In this document: positions 6,184 through 15,224 of the stretch, piece after piece
How positions within the stretch are numbered: the stretch's first letter is position 1
Layout: each line of letters begins with the position of its first letter
The notes under the pieces: generated by a model
What the model was told of the DNA's origin: nothing
Seen by the model: only the letters and a program-made list of their open reading frames with translations
Database searches by the model: none
DNA from: an uncultured Clostridia bacterium
GTDB lineage: Bacteria; Bacillota; Clostridia; TANB77; CAG-508
Assembly (NCBI GenBank): GCA_934183325.1
Contig: CAKPSH010000018.1
Coordinates: 1 to 27,143 of the forward strand
Direction: 5' to 3'
Length of the DNA stretch: 27,143 nt
Position numbers and translations under genes: made by a program

Positions 6184-7227
6184 CTATTCTCTTTCCCCTG
6201 CATTTTCTTCTCTATTATATTCATCTAATTTTTGTTGGATTTTTCTTTTTTGCTCTGGTGTTCCAAATATACTCCTGCAGGCATATTCATTCATTTTTGC
6301 TAAATCTGATGTTGTTAAATTTGTATTATCTAATACCCAATTATATTCATCTAATATATTTGTACTTGAAACAGTATTATTATCTGTATTAATTGTAGTT
6401 TTAATACCATATCTATATATTTTTTCTAATGGATGTTTTCCTTCAACAGCTTGAGTTTGTAGATTACTTATAGGGCATACTTCTAATACTAAACCTTCAC
6501 TCTCTCCTAATTCTTTTACTCTTTTCATTGTCTTTTCATCTTCTATACATCTAACACCATGTCCTATTCTCTTTGCACCATAATCTAAAGCATTATTTAT
6601 ACTCTTTGGTCCATCTGCTTCTCCTGCATGAATTGTATATGGTATATTATACTCTTTTGCTTTCTTAAATACATCTTCAAAATTATCTGTTGTAAAAATA
6701 GCTTCTGCTCCTGCTAAATCAAGTGCTCCTACTCCTTTACCTAAAAATCTTTTAGCTGTTTCAACTGTTTCAAAGTTTTCTTCTTTATTCTGTTCTCCGC
6801 TTCCTCTCATACAACATAATATGATATTTCCGTCTATTCCATATTGTTCTTTTGCTCTGTTCATTCCTTTAATTACAGCTGTAACAACCTCATCATAAGA
6901 AAGTCCTCCCATTAAATGTTTACTAGGTGCAAATCTTACTTCAGCATATACAACATTTTGATTTGCTAAGTCTTCATATAATTCAAACGTAGCTCTTTCA
7001 AGATGTTCTGCTGTTTGAAGTACTTTCATTGGTGTATCAAATTTTTCTAAGTATTGATTTAAATCTTTACAATCTTTATCAACCATTAGTAATTTTTTTA
7101 CAACTTCTATATCTACTTTTTTTCCTAGCATCTCTTCTATCCACTCTTTTACTGTTTCTGGTCTAAGTGAACCATCTAAGTGTAAATGTTGTACTACTTT
7201 AGGCATATTTTCTACTTCTTTATTCAT
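6184..7227 (-). CDS. add: Adenosine deaminase
   Basis: A 347-residue zinc-dependent hydrolase that converts adenosine or deoxyadenosine to inosine or deoxyinosine, feeding the phosphorylases encoded elsewhere in the window. The metal and catalytic motifs are HLHLDGS with His14 and His16, HAGE with His200 and Glu203, GHG with His223, and TINTDNN with Asp282. The second acidic residue of the TDD motif is Asn283 here; TDN is, to my knowledge, the common form in many Firmicutes and actinobacterial adenosine deaminases, so activity is expected. AAGGGG precedes ATG 7227. It lies between pheT (15-base gap) and trmL, an uncommon position inside a synthetase operon. Confidence 0.95.
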   Translation of the reverse strand: MNKEVENMPKVVQHLHLDGSLRPETVKEWIEEMLGKKVDIEVVKKLLMVDKDCKDLNQYLEKFDTPMKVLQTAEHLERATFELYEDLANQNVVYAEVRFAPSKHLMGGLSYDEVVTAVIKGMNRAKEQYGIDGNIILCCMRGSGEQNKEENFETVETAKRFLGKGVGALDLAGAEAIFTTDNFEDVFKKAKEYNIPYTIHAGEADGPKSINNALDYGAKRIGHGVRCIEDEKTMKRVKELGESEGLVLEVCPISNLQTQAVEGKHPLEKIYRYGIKTTINTDNNTVSSTNILDEYNWVLDNTNLTTSDLAKMNEYACRSIFGTPEQKRKIQQKLDEYNREENAGERE

Positions 7228-7242
7228 TATAATATCCCCTTT

Positions 7243-9609
7243 CTATTTTCTAAGTTCTGCATTATGTGTCTTTTCAAGTCCTGCAATAATTTTCTCTATT
7301 ACTGGATTAACCTCATCGTCTGTTAGAGTTCTATCATTTGCACCAAATGTTAATGCATAAGCTATACTTCTCTTTCCTTCTGGTAAATTTGTTCCTTCGT
7401 AAACATCAAATACTTCACTCTTTAATAATAATTTTCCTGCATTTGATTTTATTGTCTTTGCAATCTCGTCTGCATTTATTTTCTTATCTACAACAATTGA
7501 TAAATCTTTTTTAATTTCAGGATATATAGAAATTTCTTTAAATTTCATCTTTCCTGTTTTCTTTGCAAGTAACTTTTCAAGATTGATTTCCATTACAAAT
7601 ACTGGTTCTTTAGCAATTTGTGGATGTATTCTTCCAACAACGCCAACAACTTCTCCATTTACATTTATATCTGCAACTTGACCTGGATGGAATTCTTTTA
7701 TTAATTTCTTTGGTAATACAAAACTATACCTGTTTTCATATCCTAGATAATTTAATACTTCTTCTGCTATTCCTTTTATAACATAGAAATCAACATTTTT
7801 CTTGTTTTCTATTCCTAAATAATATTCTCCTGTCATTAATACAGCTAATTTTAAATCTTCACCATATTTATCTTCTTTTTTCCAGAATCCTTTTCCTACT
7901 TCAAATATATTTACATCTTTAACATAGTGAGCTTTATTGTATTCATATATTTTTAATAATGAAGGTATTATACTGTATCTAAGAGTATTTCTCTCTTCTG
8001 TCATTGGATCCATTAATCTTAGTTCTTCAAAATTATCATTTGTAAATTTATGTGCATCTTCATTATTTATAAGTATATATGGTAATGTATCACTCAATCC
8101 TAAAGATATTAATCTATTTCTTATCTCTCTTTCTGTTTTATCAACAGTTCCCATTTTCATTGTTGTTACAGGAAGTGTTCCTTCTATATTATCAACACCA
8201 TATATACGACTTACTTCTTCAATTAAATCTTCTTTTATTGATATATCTAATCTTCTTCTTGGAACTGTGACTACTATTTTTTCAGACTTTTGTTCTGCTT
8301 TAAATCCTAATTTTTCAAAAACTTTTATTATTTCTTCGTCTGAAATATTTGCACCTAAAACATCATTTATATTTTTTGATGTTATTTCTATAACTTTATC
8401 GCTTTTATCACTTTCATCATATACAACTGTTCCTGTTTGAATTGTTGCTCCTGCATATTTTTCTAGTAGTTTAACAGCTCTTTCAATTGCTATATATGTT
8501 CTATTTGGATCTAAACCTTTTTCAAATCTATTACTTGCTTCACTTCTTACAATTTTTTTAGATGTTTTTCTAACTTTTACTCCATCAAAAATAGCTGCTT
8601 CAATAATTACATTTTTTGTATTTTCCTCTATTTCTGTTTCTAGTCCTCCCATTGTTCCTGCAAGTCCTATTGATTTTTTTCCATCTGAAATTACTATATC
8701 ATTATCATCTAATATTCTTTCTTGACCATCTAATGTTGTTAATTTTTCTCCATTATATGCCATTCTGACTTCAATAGTATTTCCCAATCTATCTGCATCA
8801 TAAAAATGTAATGGTTGACCACACTCTAGCATTACATAGTTACTGATATCTACAACATTGTTTATTGGTCTAATACCTGATGCTATTAATCTACTTTTTA
8901 TAAATTCTGGGCTTTCTTTTATTTCAACATTTAATGCTTTTCTTGCTAAAAATAAATTACAATTTTCTGTATTAACTTTTACATTAAATTCCTTGTTTAA
9001 ATCTTCTCCTGATTCTTTATGTGAAATATCAATTTCTTTTACTTTTTTATCATAAATAGCCCCTATTTCATAAGCCATTCCTAAAATACTTAGTAAATCT
9101 CCTCTATTTGCTGTTAATTCAAAATCTATAACTTCATCATCTAATCCCATATATTTTATAGGGTCTGTTCCAACAACTGCATCATCACCTAAAATATGTA
9201 TTCCATTTTTATCCTCTTCTGATAAAAATTTCTTATCTATTCCTATTTCATATAATGCACAAAGCATTCCATTAGATTCTTGACCTCTAATTGTTCCTTT
9301 TTTTATTGTTATTTCAGGTAATTCTGCTCCTACTTGTGCAACTATAACTTTTACTCCTTTTCTTACATTTGGAGCTCCACAAACAATACTTAATACTTCA
9401 CTTCCAATATCGACTTTACAACAATGTAAATGATTTGAATCTGGATGTGGTTCACATTCTAATACTTTTCCTATTATTAGCTTTGTTGCTGGAATAAGTT
9501 TTTGTGCACTATCATATTCATTTCCTACTCTAGTCATATCCTCTGCTAAAGTTTTTACATCTACATCTATATCTACATAATCTTTAACAAAATTAGTACT
9601 TAATTTCAT
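7243..9609 (-). CDS. pheT: Phenylalanyl-tRNA synthetase beta subunit
   Basis: The 788-residue beta subunit of the alpha2-beta2 enzyme that charges tRNA-Phe. Domains run in the usual order: an N-terminal EMAP-like tRNA-binding domain (about 40-155, with LECEPHPDSNHLHCCKVDIG), the B3/B4 editing domain (about 210-390), the B5 domain (about 400-475), a catalytic-core-like domain, and a C-terminal ferredoxin-like anticodon-binding domain (about 695-788, starting EISIYPEIKKDLSIVV). Length matches the family, about 790-800. It starts 21 bases after pheS with AAGGAAGG upstream. Confidence 0.98.
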   Translation of the reverse strand: MKLSTNFVKDYVDIDVDVKTLAEDMTRVGNEYDSAQKLIPATKLIIGKVLECEPHPDSNHLHCCKVDIGSEVLSIVCGAPNVRKGVKVIVAQVGAELPEITIKKGTIRGQESNGMLCALYEIGIDKKFLSEEDKNGIHILGDDAVVGTDPIKYMGLDDEVIDFELTANRGDLLSILGMAYEIGAIYDKKVKEIDISHKESGEDLNKEFNVKVNTENCNLFLARKALNVEIKESPEFIKSRLIASGIRPINNVVDISNYVMLECGQPLHFYDADRLGNTIEVRMAYNGEKLTTLDGQERILDDNDIVISDGKKSIGLAGTMGGLETEIEENTKNVIIEAAIFDGVKVRKTSKKIVRSEASNRFEKGLDPNRTYIAIERAVKLLEKYAGATIQTGTVVYDESDKSDKVIEITSKNINDVLGANISDEEIIKVFEKLGFKAEQKSEKIVVTVPRRRLDISIKEDLIEEVSRIYGVDNIEGTLPVTTMKMGTVDKTEREIRNRLISLGLSDTLPYILINNEDAHKFTNDNFEELRLMDPMTEERNTLRYSIIPSLLKIYEYNKAHYVKDVNIFEVGKGFWKKEDKYGEDLKLAVLMTGEYYLGIENKKNVDFYVIKGIAEEVLNYLGYENRYSFVLPKKLIKEFHPGQVADINVNGEVVGVVGRIHPQIAKEPVFVMEINLEKLLAKKTGKMKFKEISIYPEIKKDLSIVVDKKINADEIAKTIKSNAGKLLLKSEVFDVYEGTNLPEGKRSIAYALTFGANDRTLTDDEVNPVIEKIIAGLEKTHNAELRK

Positions 9610-9630
9610 TTTTTATACCTTCCTTAATTT

Positions 9631-10674
9631 TTATTTATCCATTCTATCAAATTGTTTTAAAAATCTTACATCATTTGTATATAAATATCTCATATCTGTA
9701 ATTCCATATTTAAACATTGCCAAACGATCTATTCCTGTTCCGAACGCAAATCCACCATATTCTTCTGGATCATACCCGTTCATTTTTAAAACATTTGGAT
9801 GAACAATTCCTGCACCTAGTAATTCTATCCAACCTGTTTGTTTACAAAGATTGCATCCTTTTCCTCCGCATTTAAAACAAGTAACATCTACTTCATAAGA
9901 AGGCTCTGTAAATGGGAAATAACTTGGTCTAAATCTTAATTCTGTCTTATCTCCTAACATTTTTCTCATAAAAATTTCCAATGTTCCTTTTAAATCTGAT
10001 AATGATACATGTTTATCTTTTTTATCAATTACTAATCCTTCAACTTGATTAAATTGATGTGAATGTGTTGCATCATCTTCTCTACGATATGTTTTTCCTG
10101 TACATATCATTCTAATTGGTTTTCCGCCCATTGCAAGCATAGTTCTTGCTTGTACTGCTGAAGTTTGTGTTCTAAGTAAATATTCTTTTGTAATATAAAA
10201 GCTATCTTGCATATCTCTGGCTGGATGTCCCTTTGGTAAATTTAATCTCTCAAAGCAAAATTCATCAGTTTCTAATTCTGGTCCTGCAAATACATCATAT
10301 CCCATAGATACAAATAAATCTTGTATTTCTTCAATTACTCTATTTATAGGATGTTTGCTTCCTCTTATTATTTTAGTTGATGGAAGTGTTACATCTATTC
10401 TTTCTTTTTCTAATTTTTCATTTAATTCTTTTTCTTTTAATTCTTTTTCTTTTGTGCTAATAGCTTCAACTATTGAATCTCTTACTTTATTTACTAGACT
10501 TCCAAATTGTGGTCTTTCTTCTGGAGCTAATCCTCCCATTCCTTTTAACATCGCTGTTAATTCACCTTTTTTTCCAAGGTATTTTATTTTTAATTCATTC
10601 AAATCTTGAGCTATATCTATTTGTTCAATTTGCTCTTTTGCATCTTTATATATTTGTTCTAATTTTTCCTTCAT
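9631..10674 (-). CDS. pheS: Phenylalanyl-tRNA synthetase alpha subunit
   Basis: The 347-residue catalytic alpha subunit. An N-terminal coiled coil (about 1-90) is followed by the class II core with GPELETDEFCFERLNLPKGH, motif 2 (TYRREDDATHSHQFNQVEG), a CFKCGGKGCNLCKQTGW segment with four cysteines that may bind zinc, and motif 3 (GFAFGTGIDRLAMFKYG). Together with PheT it forms the complete heterotetramer. It follows hisS by 15 bases. Confidence 0.98.
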   Translation of the reverse strand: MKEKLEQIYKDAKEQIEQIDIAQDLNELKIKYLGKKGELTAMLKGMGGLAPEERPQFGSLVNKVRDSIVEAISTKEKELKEKELNEKLEKERIDVTLPSTKIIRGSKHPINRVIEEIQDLFVSMGYDVFAGPELETDEFCFERLNLPKGHPARDMQDSFYITKEYLLRTQTSAVQARTMLAMGGKPIRMICTGKTYRREDDATHSHQFNQVEGLVIDKKDKHVSLSDLKGTLEIFMRKMLGDKTELRFRPSYFPFTEPSYEVDVTCFKCGGKGCNLCKQTGWIELLGAGIVHPNVLKMNGYDPEEYGGFAFGTGIDRLAMFKYGITDMRYLYTNDVRFLKQFDRMDK

Positions 10675-10689
10675 TGTGAAGTTCCTTTC

Positions 10690-11997
10690 CTATTTAATTT
10701 TTTCAATAACTTCTTCTATTGATAAGGTTTCTTGCTCTCCAGTTTCCATACATTTTAATGTAACTTTATTGTTTGCAATTTCATCATCACCTATAACTAT
10801 TGTATATGGTATATTTAGCTTATCTGCATATTTAAATTTTGCTTTTATTTTTTTATCCGCTAAATATATTTCTGTATTAATCTTTTCTTTTCTGAGTGTT
10901 GTTGCAATTTCCATACATTTTTCTAAATTTTCTGTCATTGGTATAACAAGTACTTTAGAAATTGATTTTTTCTCACTATTAAATAGCCCTTCTTTACTTG
11001 CTTGATAAAAGAATCTTGATAATCCTATTGAAATTCCCACCCCAGGAAGCTTCTTATCTGTATAATATTCTGCTAAATTTTCATATCTACCACCTGAGCA
11101 TACACTTCCTAGTTTTTTATAATCATCTAGAAAAGTCTCATATACAGTTCCTGTATAATAATCTAATCCTCTTGCTATTGTTAAGTCTATTTCAAAGTTA
11201 TTTTCTGGTACTCCTAATACTTTTATATAATTTATTACTTGTTCTAACTCTTCTAATCCTTTTTTGAATATTTCTGAATTTATTTCTAAAGATTTTAGGG
11301 TATTTATTTTCTCACTATTGCTTCCTTTTATTTCTATAAAATTCATTATTGTTTCGATTTCTTTATCTTGTAATCCTAGTTCTTTTAACTCTTCTTTTAC
11401 TTTTTCTGCACCTATTTTTTCTATTTTATCTATAATTCTTAATATTTCTGTTGCTTTTCCTGTGCTTCCTATTTCATCAAAAATACCATTTAAAATTTTT
11501 CTATTATTTATATGTATTGTGAATTTTTCAAATCCTAATTCTTTAAATGTTGTATATATTATACTTGGTATTTCTGCATCATGTATTATATTTAACTCTC
11601 CATCTCCTATAATATCTACATCACATTGATAAAATTCACGATATCTTCCAGCTTGTGCTTTTTCTCCTCTATATACTTTTCCTATTTGATATCTTTTAAA
11701 AGGAAAACTTAATTGTCCATAATATTCTGAAACATATTTTGCTAAAGGAACTGTTAAATCAAATCTAAGAGCTAAATCATTTTCTCCTTTATTAAATCTA
11801 TAAATTTGTTTTTCTGTTTCTCCTCCTGCTTTTGCAAGTAGTACATTTGCATCTTCTATTATTGGTGTATCCAATGGTAAAAATCCAAATCTTTCGTATG
11901 ATTTCTGAATTTTTTCTTTTATTTCATTAAAGATTATTTGCTCATTTGGTAATAGTTCCATAAATCCTGGTAATGTTCTTGGTTGTATTTTTTCCAT
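10690..11997 (-). CDS. hisS: Histidyl-tRNA synthetase
   Basis: A 435-residue class II synthetase that charges tRNA-His. Motifs are PRTLPGFMELLP at the N terminus, LALRFDLTVPLAKYVS, motif 2 region AGRYREFYQCDVDIIG, the histidine-specific IARGLDYYTGTVYE, motif 3 region GGRYENL with PGVGISIGLSR, and a C-terminal anticodon-binding domain from about residue 335. AGAGGA precedes ATG 11997. It is the first gene of the hisS-pheS-pheT-add-trmL unit. The predicted leader is only about 35 bases, too short for the T-box element often found upstream of synthetase genes in Firmicutes. Confidence 0.97.
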   Translation of the reverse strand: MEKIQPRTLPGFMELLPNEQIIFNEIKEKIQKSYERFGFLPLDTPIIEDANVLLAKAGGETEKQIYRFNKGENDLALRFDLTVPLAKYVSEYYGQLSFPFKRYQIGKVYRGEKAQAGRYREFYQCDVDIIGDGELNIIHDAEIPSIIYTTFKELGFEKFTIHINNRKILNGIFDEIGSTGKATEILRIIDKIEKIGAEKVKEELKELGLQDKEIETIMNFIEIKGSNSEKINTLKSLEINSEIFKKGLEELEQVINYIKVLGVPENNFEIDLTIARGLDYYTGTVYETFLDDYKKLGSVCSGGRYENLAEYYTDKKLPGVGISIGLSRFFYQASKEGLFNSEKKSISKVLVIPMTENLEKCMEIATTLRKEKINTEIYLADKKIKAKFKYADKLNIPYTIVIGDDEIANNKVTLKCMETGEQETLSIEEVIEKIK

Positions 11998-12036
11998 AAG
12001 TTTCCTCTTTTCTTTTTTACATAAAATTACTTATAT

Positions 12037-12065
12037 ATAATAGCACAAACTTCCATTAATTACAA
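12037..12065 (-). promoter_or_regulatory. Sigma-A promoter of the hisS operon
   Basis: On the minus strand TTGTAA (complement of 12060-12065) is followed after 17 bases by TATTAT (complement of 12037-12042). The start site would be near 12030, about 35 bases before ATG 11997. Confidence 0.68.
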
Positions 12066-12090
12066 TATTTTTTATTTCGTATTTACAAAC

Positions 12091-12128
12091 AAAAAGAGGC
12101 CCCAGACAGTTATACACTGTCCGGGGCC
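12091..12128 (-). terminator. Strong terminator of cassette B
   Basis: On the minus strand GGCCCCGGACAGT pairs with ACTGTCTGGGGCC over 13 bp with one G-U pair and a 5-base loop (12098-12128), then TCTTTTT. It is unusually GC-rich for this chromosome. It lies directly upstream of the hisS promoter and insulates the two units. Confidence 0.9.
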
Positions 12129-12135
12129 AGCTCAT

Positions 12136-12492
12136 TCACTTTGCCAACTTGCGCAGGCTGACGTATGTGAGCTTTGCGAAGTGGATGACCAAGATAACGA
12201 GAATCGTTACCATCACCCAAGCCACAATCTTGGTGATAGGGCCACCATAGACATAGATAGCTGCCCAACGGCTCTTCATGCTGATGTCAACCAGTTCCGT
12301 GGTCAACATCTGCCATACCTCAGTGAAGCTTTTGCTTCCGAGGTTATTTCTATTAACCTCAAGAACAAATCTCCGCCAGATAGAATTCTGCATATGCAGA
12401 ACCATGGGCCATGCCACAAACATCAGTGCTTTCACACTCAGTGCCAGAGCGACAATGCGGACAACCAGGATCTCAATGATATTCTTTTTCAT
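12136..12492 (-). CDS. Cassette B: two-helix membrane protein of unknown function
   Basis: A 118-residue basic protein with two predicted membrane helices: residues about 5-32, interrupted by Arg12 and Lys21, and about 86-106. They are joined by a central polar segment of about 50 residues containing WRRFVLEVNRNN and Trp60. A long N-terminal helix, a loop and a second helix suggest a small inner-membrane protein. GAGGAG is 9 bases before ATG 12492. By count it is 167 of 357 bases GC (47 percent), far above neighbouring genes. It is monocistronic with its own promoter, leader hairpin and terminator. I recognise no family. The plus-strand ORFs over it have no supporting signals. Confidence 0.75.
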   Translation of the reverse strand: MKKNIIEILVVRIVALALSVKALMFVAWPMVLHMQNSIWRRFVLEVNRNNLGSKSFTEVWQMLTTELVDISMKSRWAAIYVYGGPITKIVAWVMVTILVILVIHFAKLTYVSLRKLAK

Positions 12493-12514
12493 AATGCTAT
12501 TCTCCTCAATCTAT

Positions 12515-12557
12515 GAGTTCTAGTTAGTTGCAACCACAACCATAATGTCCAGAACTC
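12515..12557 (-). repeat. Inverted repeat in the cassette B leader
   Basis: GAGTTCT (12515-12521) and AGAACTC (12551-12557) are perfect complements 29 bases apart inside the predicted leader of about 85 bases. In the minus-strand RNA they would close a large loop just before the GAGGAG ribosome site. Confidence 0.45.
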
Positions 12558-12582
12558 TTTTTCTACCGTTAAACTTAATATT

Positions 12583-12611
12583 ATTATACCACTTTATTGC
12601 TTTTTATGCAA
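12583..12611 (-). promoter_or_regulatory. Sigma-A promoter of cassette B, overlapping the end of the DUF2207 gene
   Basis: On the minus strand TTGCAT (complement of 12606-12611) is followed after 17 bases by TATAAT (complement of 12583-12588). The -35 box lies inside the last codons of the upstream gene, so the cassette is fused tightly to its neighbour. No separate terminator for that neighbour is visible. Confidence 0.72.
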
Positions 12612-14705
12612 GTTTTTACTTTTTACCAAGAGCTTCCGCCCCCCTCCTCCTGAACCTCCACCAACTGATCCTCCACCTGAATTTGATGAATAATCACTTG
12701 AATTATCATTTGAACTATAGTTATCATAACTGCTATAACTTGAATCTGAACTATATCCATAACTTCTTTTTTCTCTTTCTTCTTTAATTCCATATGTCAT
12801 TGAAATATTTACATCATTAACTGTATTTGTAATTAATCTTATAACATTACTTTTTTCAAAATCATCGCAATTATTTATGAACCATTCAGGTGGAGTAACT
12901 GCTATTGTTTCAAATTGTTTTATCCATTTTTTTGATACTCCCAAAGCATACGTATATGGCAATATATCAAAAAAGTATTCCGGATTTTTTTCAACTAGTG
13001 CTTCCAATTGATTTTTTTCTGCTGTTTCCAAAAATCTTTTAAAGCCTTTTATTTGTCCTAAGATTTCTGTTCCATATTTCGTTCTTTTTGACATTAAAAT
13101 ATTTAAAACATTCATTCCGATTAAACAAATTAATATTAAAATATAAAATAATTTTACTTTTTCATTCTGTACAGCTATCTCATAAATACTGTCAGCTGAC
13201 ATTAATCCACTTATTAATAAAAACACTACTATTTTTATTATATTTTTTATTGATTTTTTCTTAAAAAATATAATATTCATTAATTTTGGTATAAATATTT
13301 GTAAAATTATAACTGCCGCAAATTTATAGAATATATTCAATTCTGAATATATAAATATACTGCATAAAGATAAGAAACATATTTTATTTGTCATTGATCT
13401 TACTTTTTCCTTTTTATTTTCGTTTTTTTCATACACTATATCATCATGTTCTATTAAGTTCTTTTTTATTTTATTAATAGTAGTATAAAATTTATTTTTT
13501 AATTCCTTTTCAGTAACCACTTTTATTGGTAAACTTCTTTTTATTCGTGTTAGTTTATAACCAGTAACTTTTTTACCATTCTGTCTTTCTATCTCTATTT
13601 TTTTCTCGAGTTCTTTTTCGTCTGGTTCACCATTTTTAAATAGCCCCTCAAAAAAGGTTTTCTCTATCTCATCATTACCTGAATATTCTTTTAGTTTTCT
13701 TATTTTAAATGTTTTCTTTTTTAGTAAATTTTCTTTATTAATTTCTTCGATTTTTATATATCCTTCATTAGCTAACTGTATTAAAATTGATACAACTGCT
13801 TCATTGGTTACTTTTCCATTATACAAATACCCTATTTCAGCAGAATTGTAATCTTTAGGTGGGTAAAATTCAACCCTTTCTATAATTTTATCGTCTTTAC
13901 CATACTTTATCCACATTATAAGAGTTTTAATTAGAAACAATAAGCTTATTAGCAAAGTGATATTTATATACTCTCTTTTTATGAAATCAACTATTATCAT
14001 AAATCTATTATATAAAAAATCAAATATATTAAAAAAATATCCTTCAGGTAATGTTAATCTTACTGTAACCCCCTGATTCGCTGATAATTTTTTATTTATA
14101 CTTCCTGTTATAACATTTCCGTTTACTGAATATTCTACACTTGAGCTATCTATTGAACCTCTATAACCACTCGTAAAGCCTAATAGCTTTTTATCAAATT
14201 CTTTTGGCATTGTAATTTTAAATGTTACCTTTTCTATATCTGTATCCCATCTATCCCCAATTAAATTATAATAAAACTCATCAGCCTCTGTTAATTTATC
14301 TCTTCCATAAAGACTATACTTGTACTTAATTATATATGTGTTTTCTCCTATTAATGTTTTTGATGAATCACCAATCATTAAGCTCATATAACTTGAATCT
14401 GAAATTTTTCTATATGGAGCATTCACCTCAATGTCTGTAATTCTAGCATAATTTTTAGTTTTACTTCCATCATTTCTTACTATATTATTTGTAGTCGGTA
14501 TTTGTCTTATAATTCCATGTTTATTTTCATAAAAATCTGTTGTAATTGTTTCTGTTATATTAAAACTGTTGTTTTCATTCACATTGATATTGACATCATA
14601 CAATTTTATTGTATAGCCTTGTTCTCCAAAGACTTTATTATGATTTATAATCATAATAACTATAAAAATCCCTAATAAAAAAAATAATTTCTTTCGTTTT
14701 TTCAT
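12594..14705 (-). CDS. DUF2207 domain membrane protein
   Basis: A 703-residue membrane protein of the DUF2207 (YciQ-like) family, whose function is not established. A signal peptide covers about residues 1-27 (MKKRKKLFFLLGIFIVIMII). An extracellular DUF2207 domain follows, starting YTIKLYDVNINVNENNSF and containing ITETITTDFYENKHGIIRQIP. A membrane helix lies near 245-265 and further hydrophobic helices around 440-530. The Ser/Tyr-rich and Gly-rich C-terminal tail (SGGGSVGGGSGGGG) is typical of the family. The tail's repeated Gly codons cause the local G/C skew near 12640. It has its own promoter, is divergent from cassette C, and overlaps the cassette B promoter at its 3' end. Confidence 0.88.
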   Translation of the reverse strand: MKKRKKLFFLLGIFIVIMIINHNKVFGEQGYTIKLYDVNINVNENNSFNITETITTDFYENKHGIIRQIPTTNNIVRNDGSKTKNYARITDIEVNAPYRKISDSSYMSLMIGDSSKTLIGENTYIIKYKYSLYGRDKLTEADEFYYNLIGDRWDTDIEKVTFKITMPKEFDKKLLGFTSGYRGSIDSSSVEYSVNGNVITGSINKKLSANQGVTVRLTLPEGYFFNIFDFLYNRFMIIVDFIKREYINITLLISLLFLIKTLIMWIKYGKDDKIIERVEFYPPKDYNSAEIGYLYNGKVTNEAVVSILIQLANEGYIKIEEINKENLLKKKTFKIRKLKEYSGNDEIEKTFFEGLFKNGEPDEKELEKKIEIERQNGKKVTGYKLTRIKRSLPIKVVTEKELKNKFYTTINKIKKNLIEHDDIVYEKNENKKEKVRSMTNKICFLSLCSIFIYSELNIFYKFAAVIILQIFIPKLMNIIFFKKKSIKNIIKIVVFLLISGLMSADSIYEIAVQNEKVKLFYILILICLIGMNVLNILMSKRTKYGTEILGQIKGFKRFLETAEKNQLEALVEKNPEYFFDILPYTYALGVSKKWIKQFETIAVTPPEWFINNCDDFEKSNVIRLITNTVNDVNISMTYGIKEEREKRSYGYSSDSSYSSYDNYSSNDNSSDYSSNSGGGSVGGGSGGGGRKLLVKSKNLHKKQ

Positions 14706-14734
14706 TTTTTCCCCCTATATTTTTATTTGCATAA

Positions 14735-14764
14735 ATCTTATCATTACATTTTATTAATTGTCAA
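14735..14764 (-). promoter_or_regulatory. Sigma-A promoter of the DUF2207 gene
   Basis: On the minus strand TTGACA (complement of 14759-14764) is followed after 18 bases by TAAGAT (complement of 14735-14740). A GGGGG ribosome site lies before ATG 14705. Confidence 0.6.
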
Positions 14765-14783
14765 ATCTTGTTTTTCCCATTTC

Positions 14784-14812
14784 TTTACATTTTTCTTTAA
14801 TCATGTTATAAT
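14784..14812 (+). promoter_or_regulatory. Sigma-A promoter of cassette C
   Basis: TTTACA (14784-14789) and TATAAT (14807-14812) are separated by exactly 17 bases. The leader then carries ATTGCG/CGCAAT as a short hairpin before the AAAGGA ribosome site at 14855-14860. Confidence 0.78.
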
Positions 14813-14866
14813 TATGTTAATTGCGTAGTTGCGCAATCTTGAAGCATATTAAAGAAAGGATTGGGC

Positions 14867-15208
14867 ATGTTTGATTTCAATTTTGAAGGAGCAGAACGCC
14901 TTCATCGGTGTTATGATATCAAATTGGACAACGGCATTTTAACAGTTGTTCAGTATATCAGCACCTGTAACATTGCTTCCAGCAATGGGGAACGTTACTT
15001 TTATAGTTCCAACCCCAAAGAAGGAGAAATGCGTCTGACTGATGAGGTGTTCGAGGACGCAGCACATTTTCTGTGTCTTATCGACACGGTTAAGTTCAAG
15101 GTGCTAATGGAAGAAATGAGAAACACTCCCAAGTTAGAGTGCTTCTGCGCTATCGCAGAACGTACTCACTGGATGGTAGCTGCATCGATTTATAATCTTG
15201 GATTATAA
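14867..15208 (+). CDS. Cassette C: cytosolic protein of 113 residues, unknown function
   Basis: A 113-residue soluble acidic protein beginning MFDFNFEGAERLH. It has five cysteines (15, 34, 70, 92, 94), including an ECFCA pair, and a His/Trp near the C terminus (THWMVAA). No signal peptide or membrane helix is seen. ATG 14867 is preferred because AAAGGA is 6 bases upstream; the in-frame TTG at 14861 touches the ribosome site. By count it is 142 of 342 bases GC (41 percent), with codons such as CTG, GAC, GCC and CGC that are rare in adjacent tsaE and tsaB. It is monocistronic, with its own promoter and a 15-bp terminator. I recognise no family. Confidence 0.75.
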   Translation: MFDFNFEGAERLHRCYDIKLDNGILTVVQYISTCNIASSNGERYFYSSNPKEGEMRLTDEVFEDAAHFLCLIDTVKFKVLMEEMRNTPKLECFCAIAERTHWMVAASIYNLGL

Positions 15209-15224
15209 TCATACCAACCATCCC

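Noticed and set aside
6379..6384. TDN instead of TDD in adenosine deaminase as a possible loss of activity
   Set aside because: The zinc ligand Asp282 is kept, and TDN is to my knowledge common in bacterial adenosine deaminases of this branch, so it is not a defect.
11998..12060. T-box riboswitch upstream of hisS
   Set aside because: The gap to the cassette B terminator is too short and no specifier hairpin or T-box sequence is visible.
12181..12523. Plus-strand open frames (up to 111 residues) over cassette B
   Set aside because: They lack a promoter and ribosome site, and the promoter, leader, ribosome site and terminator all point to the minus-strand gene.
12627..12675. C/G-rich block near 12640 as a fourth foreign island
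   Set aside because: It encodes the Gly/Ser-rich tail typical of DUF2207 proteins, so the composition follows from glycine codons.
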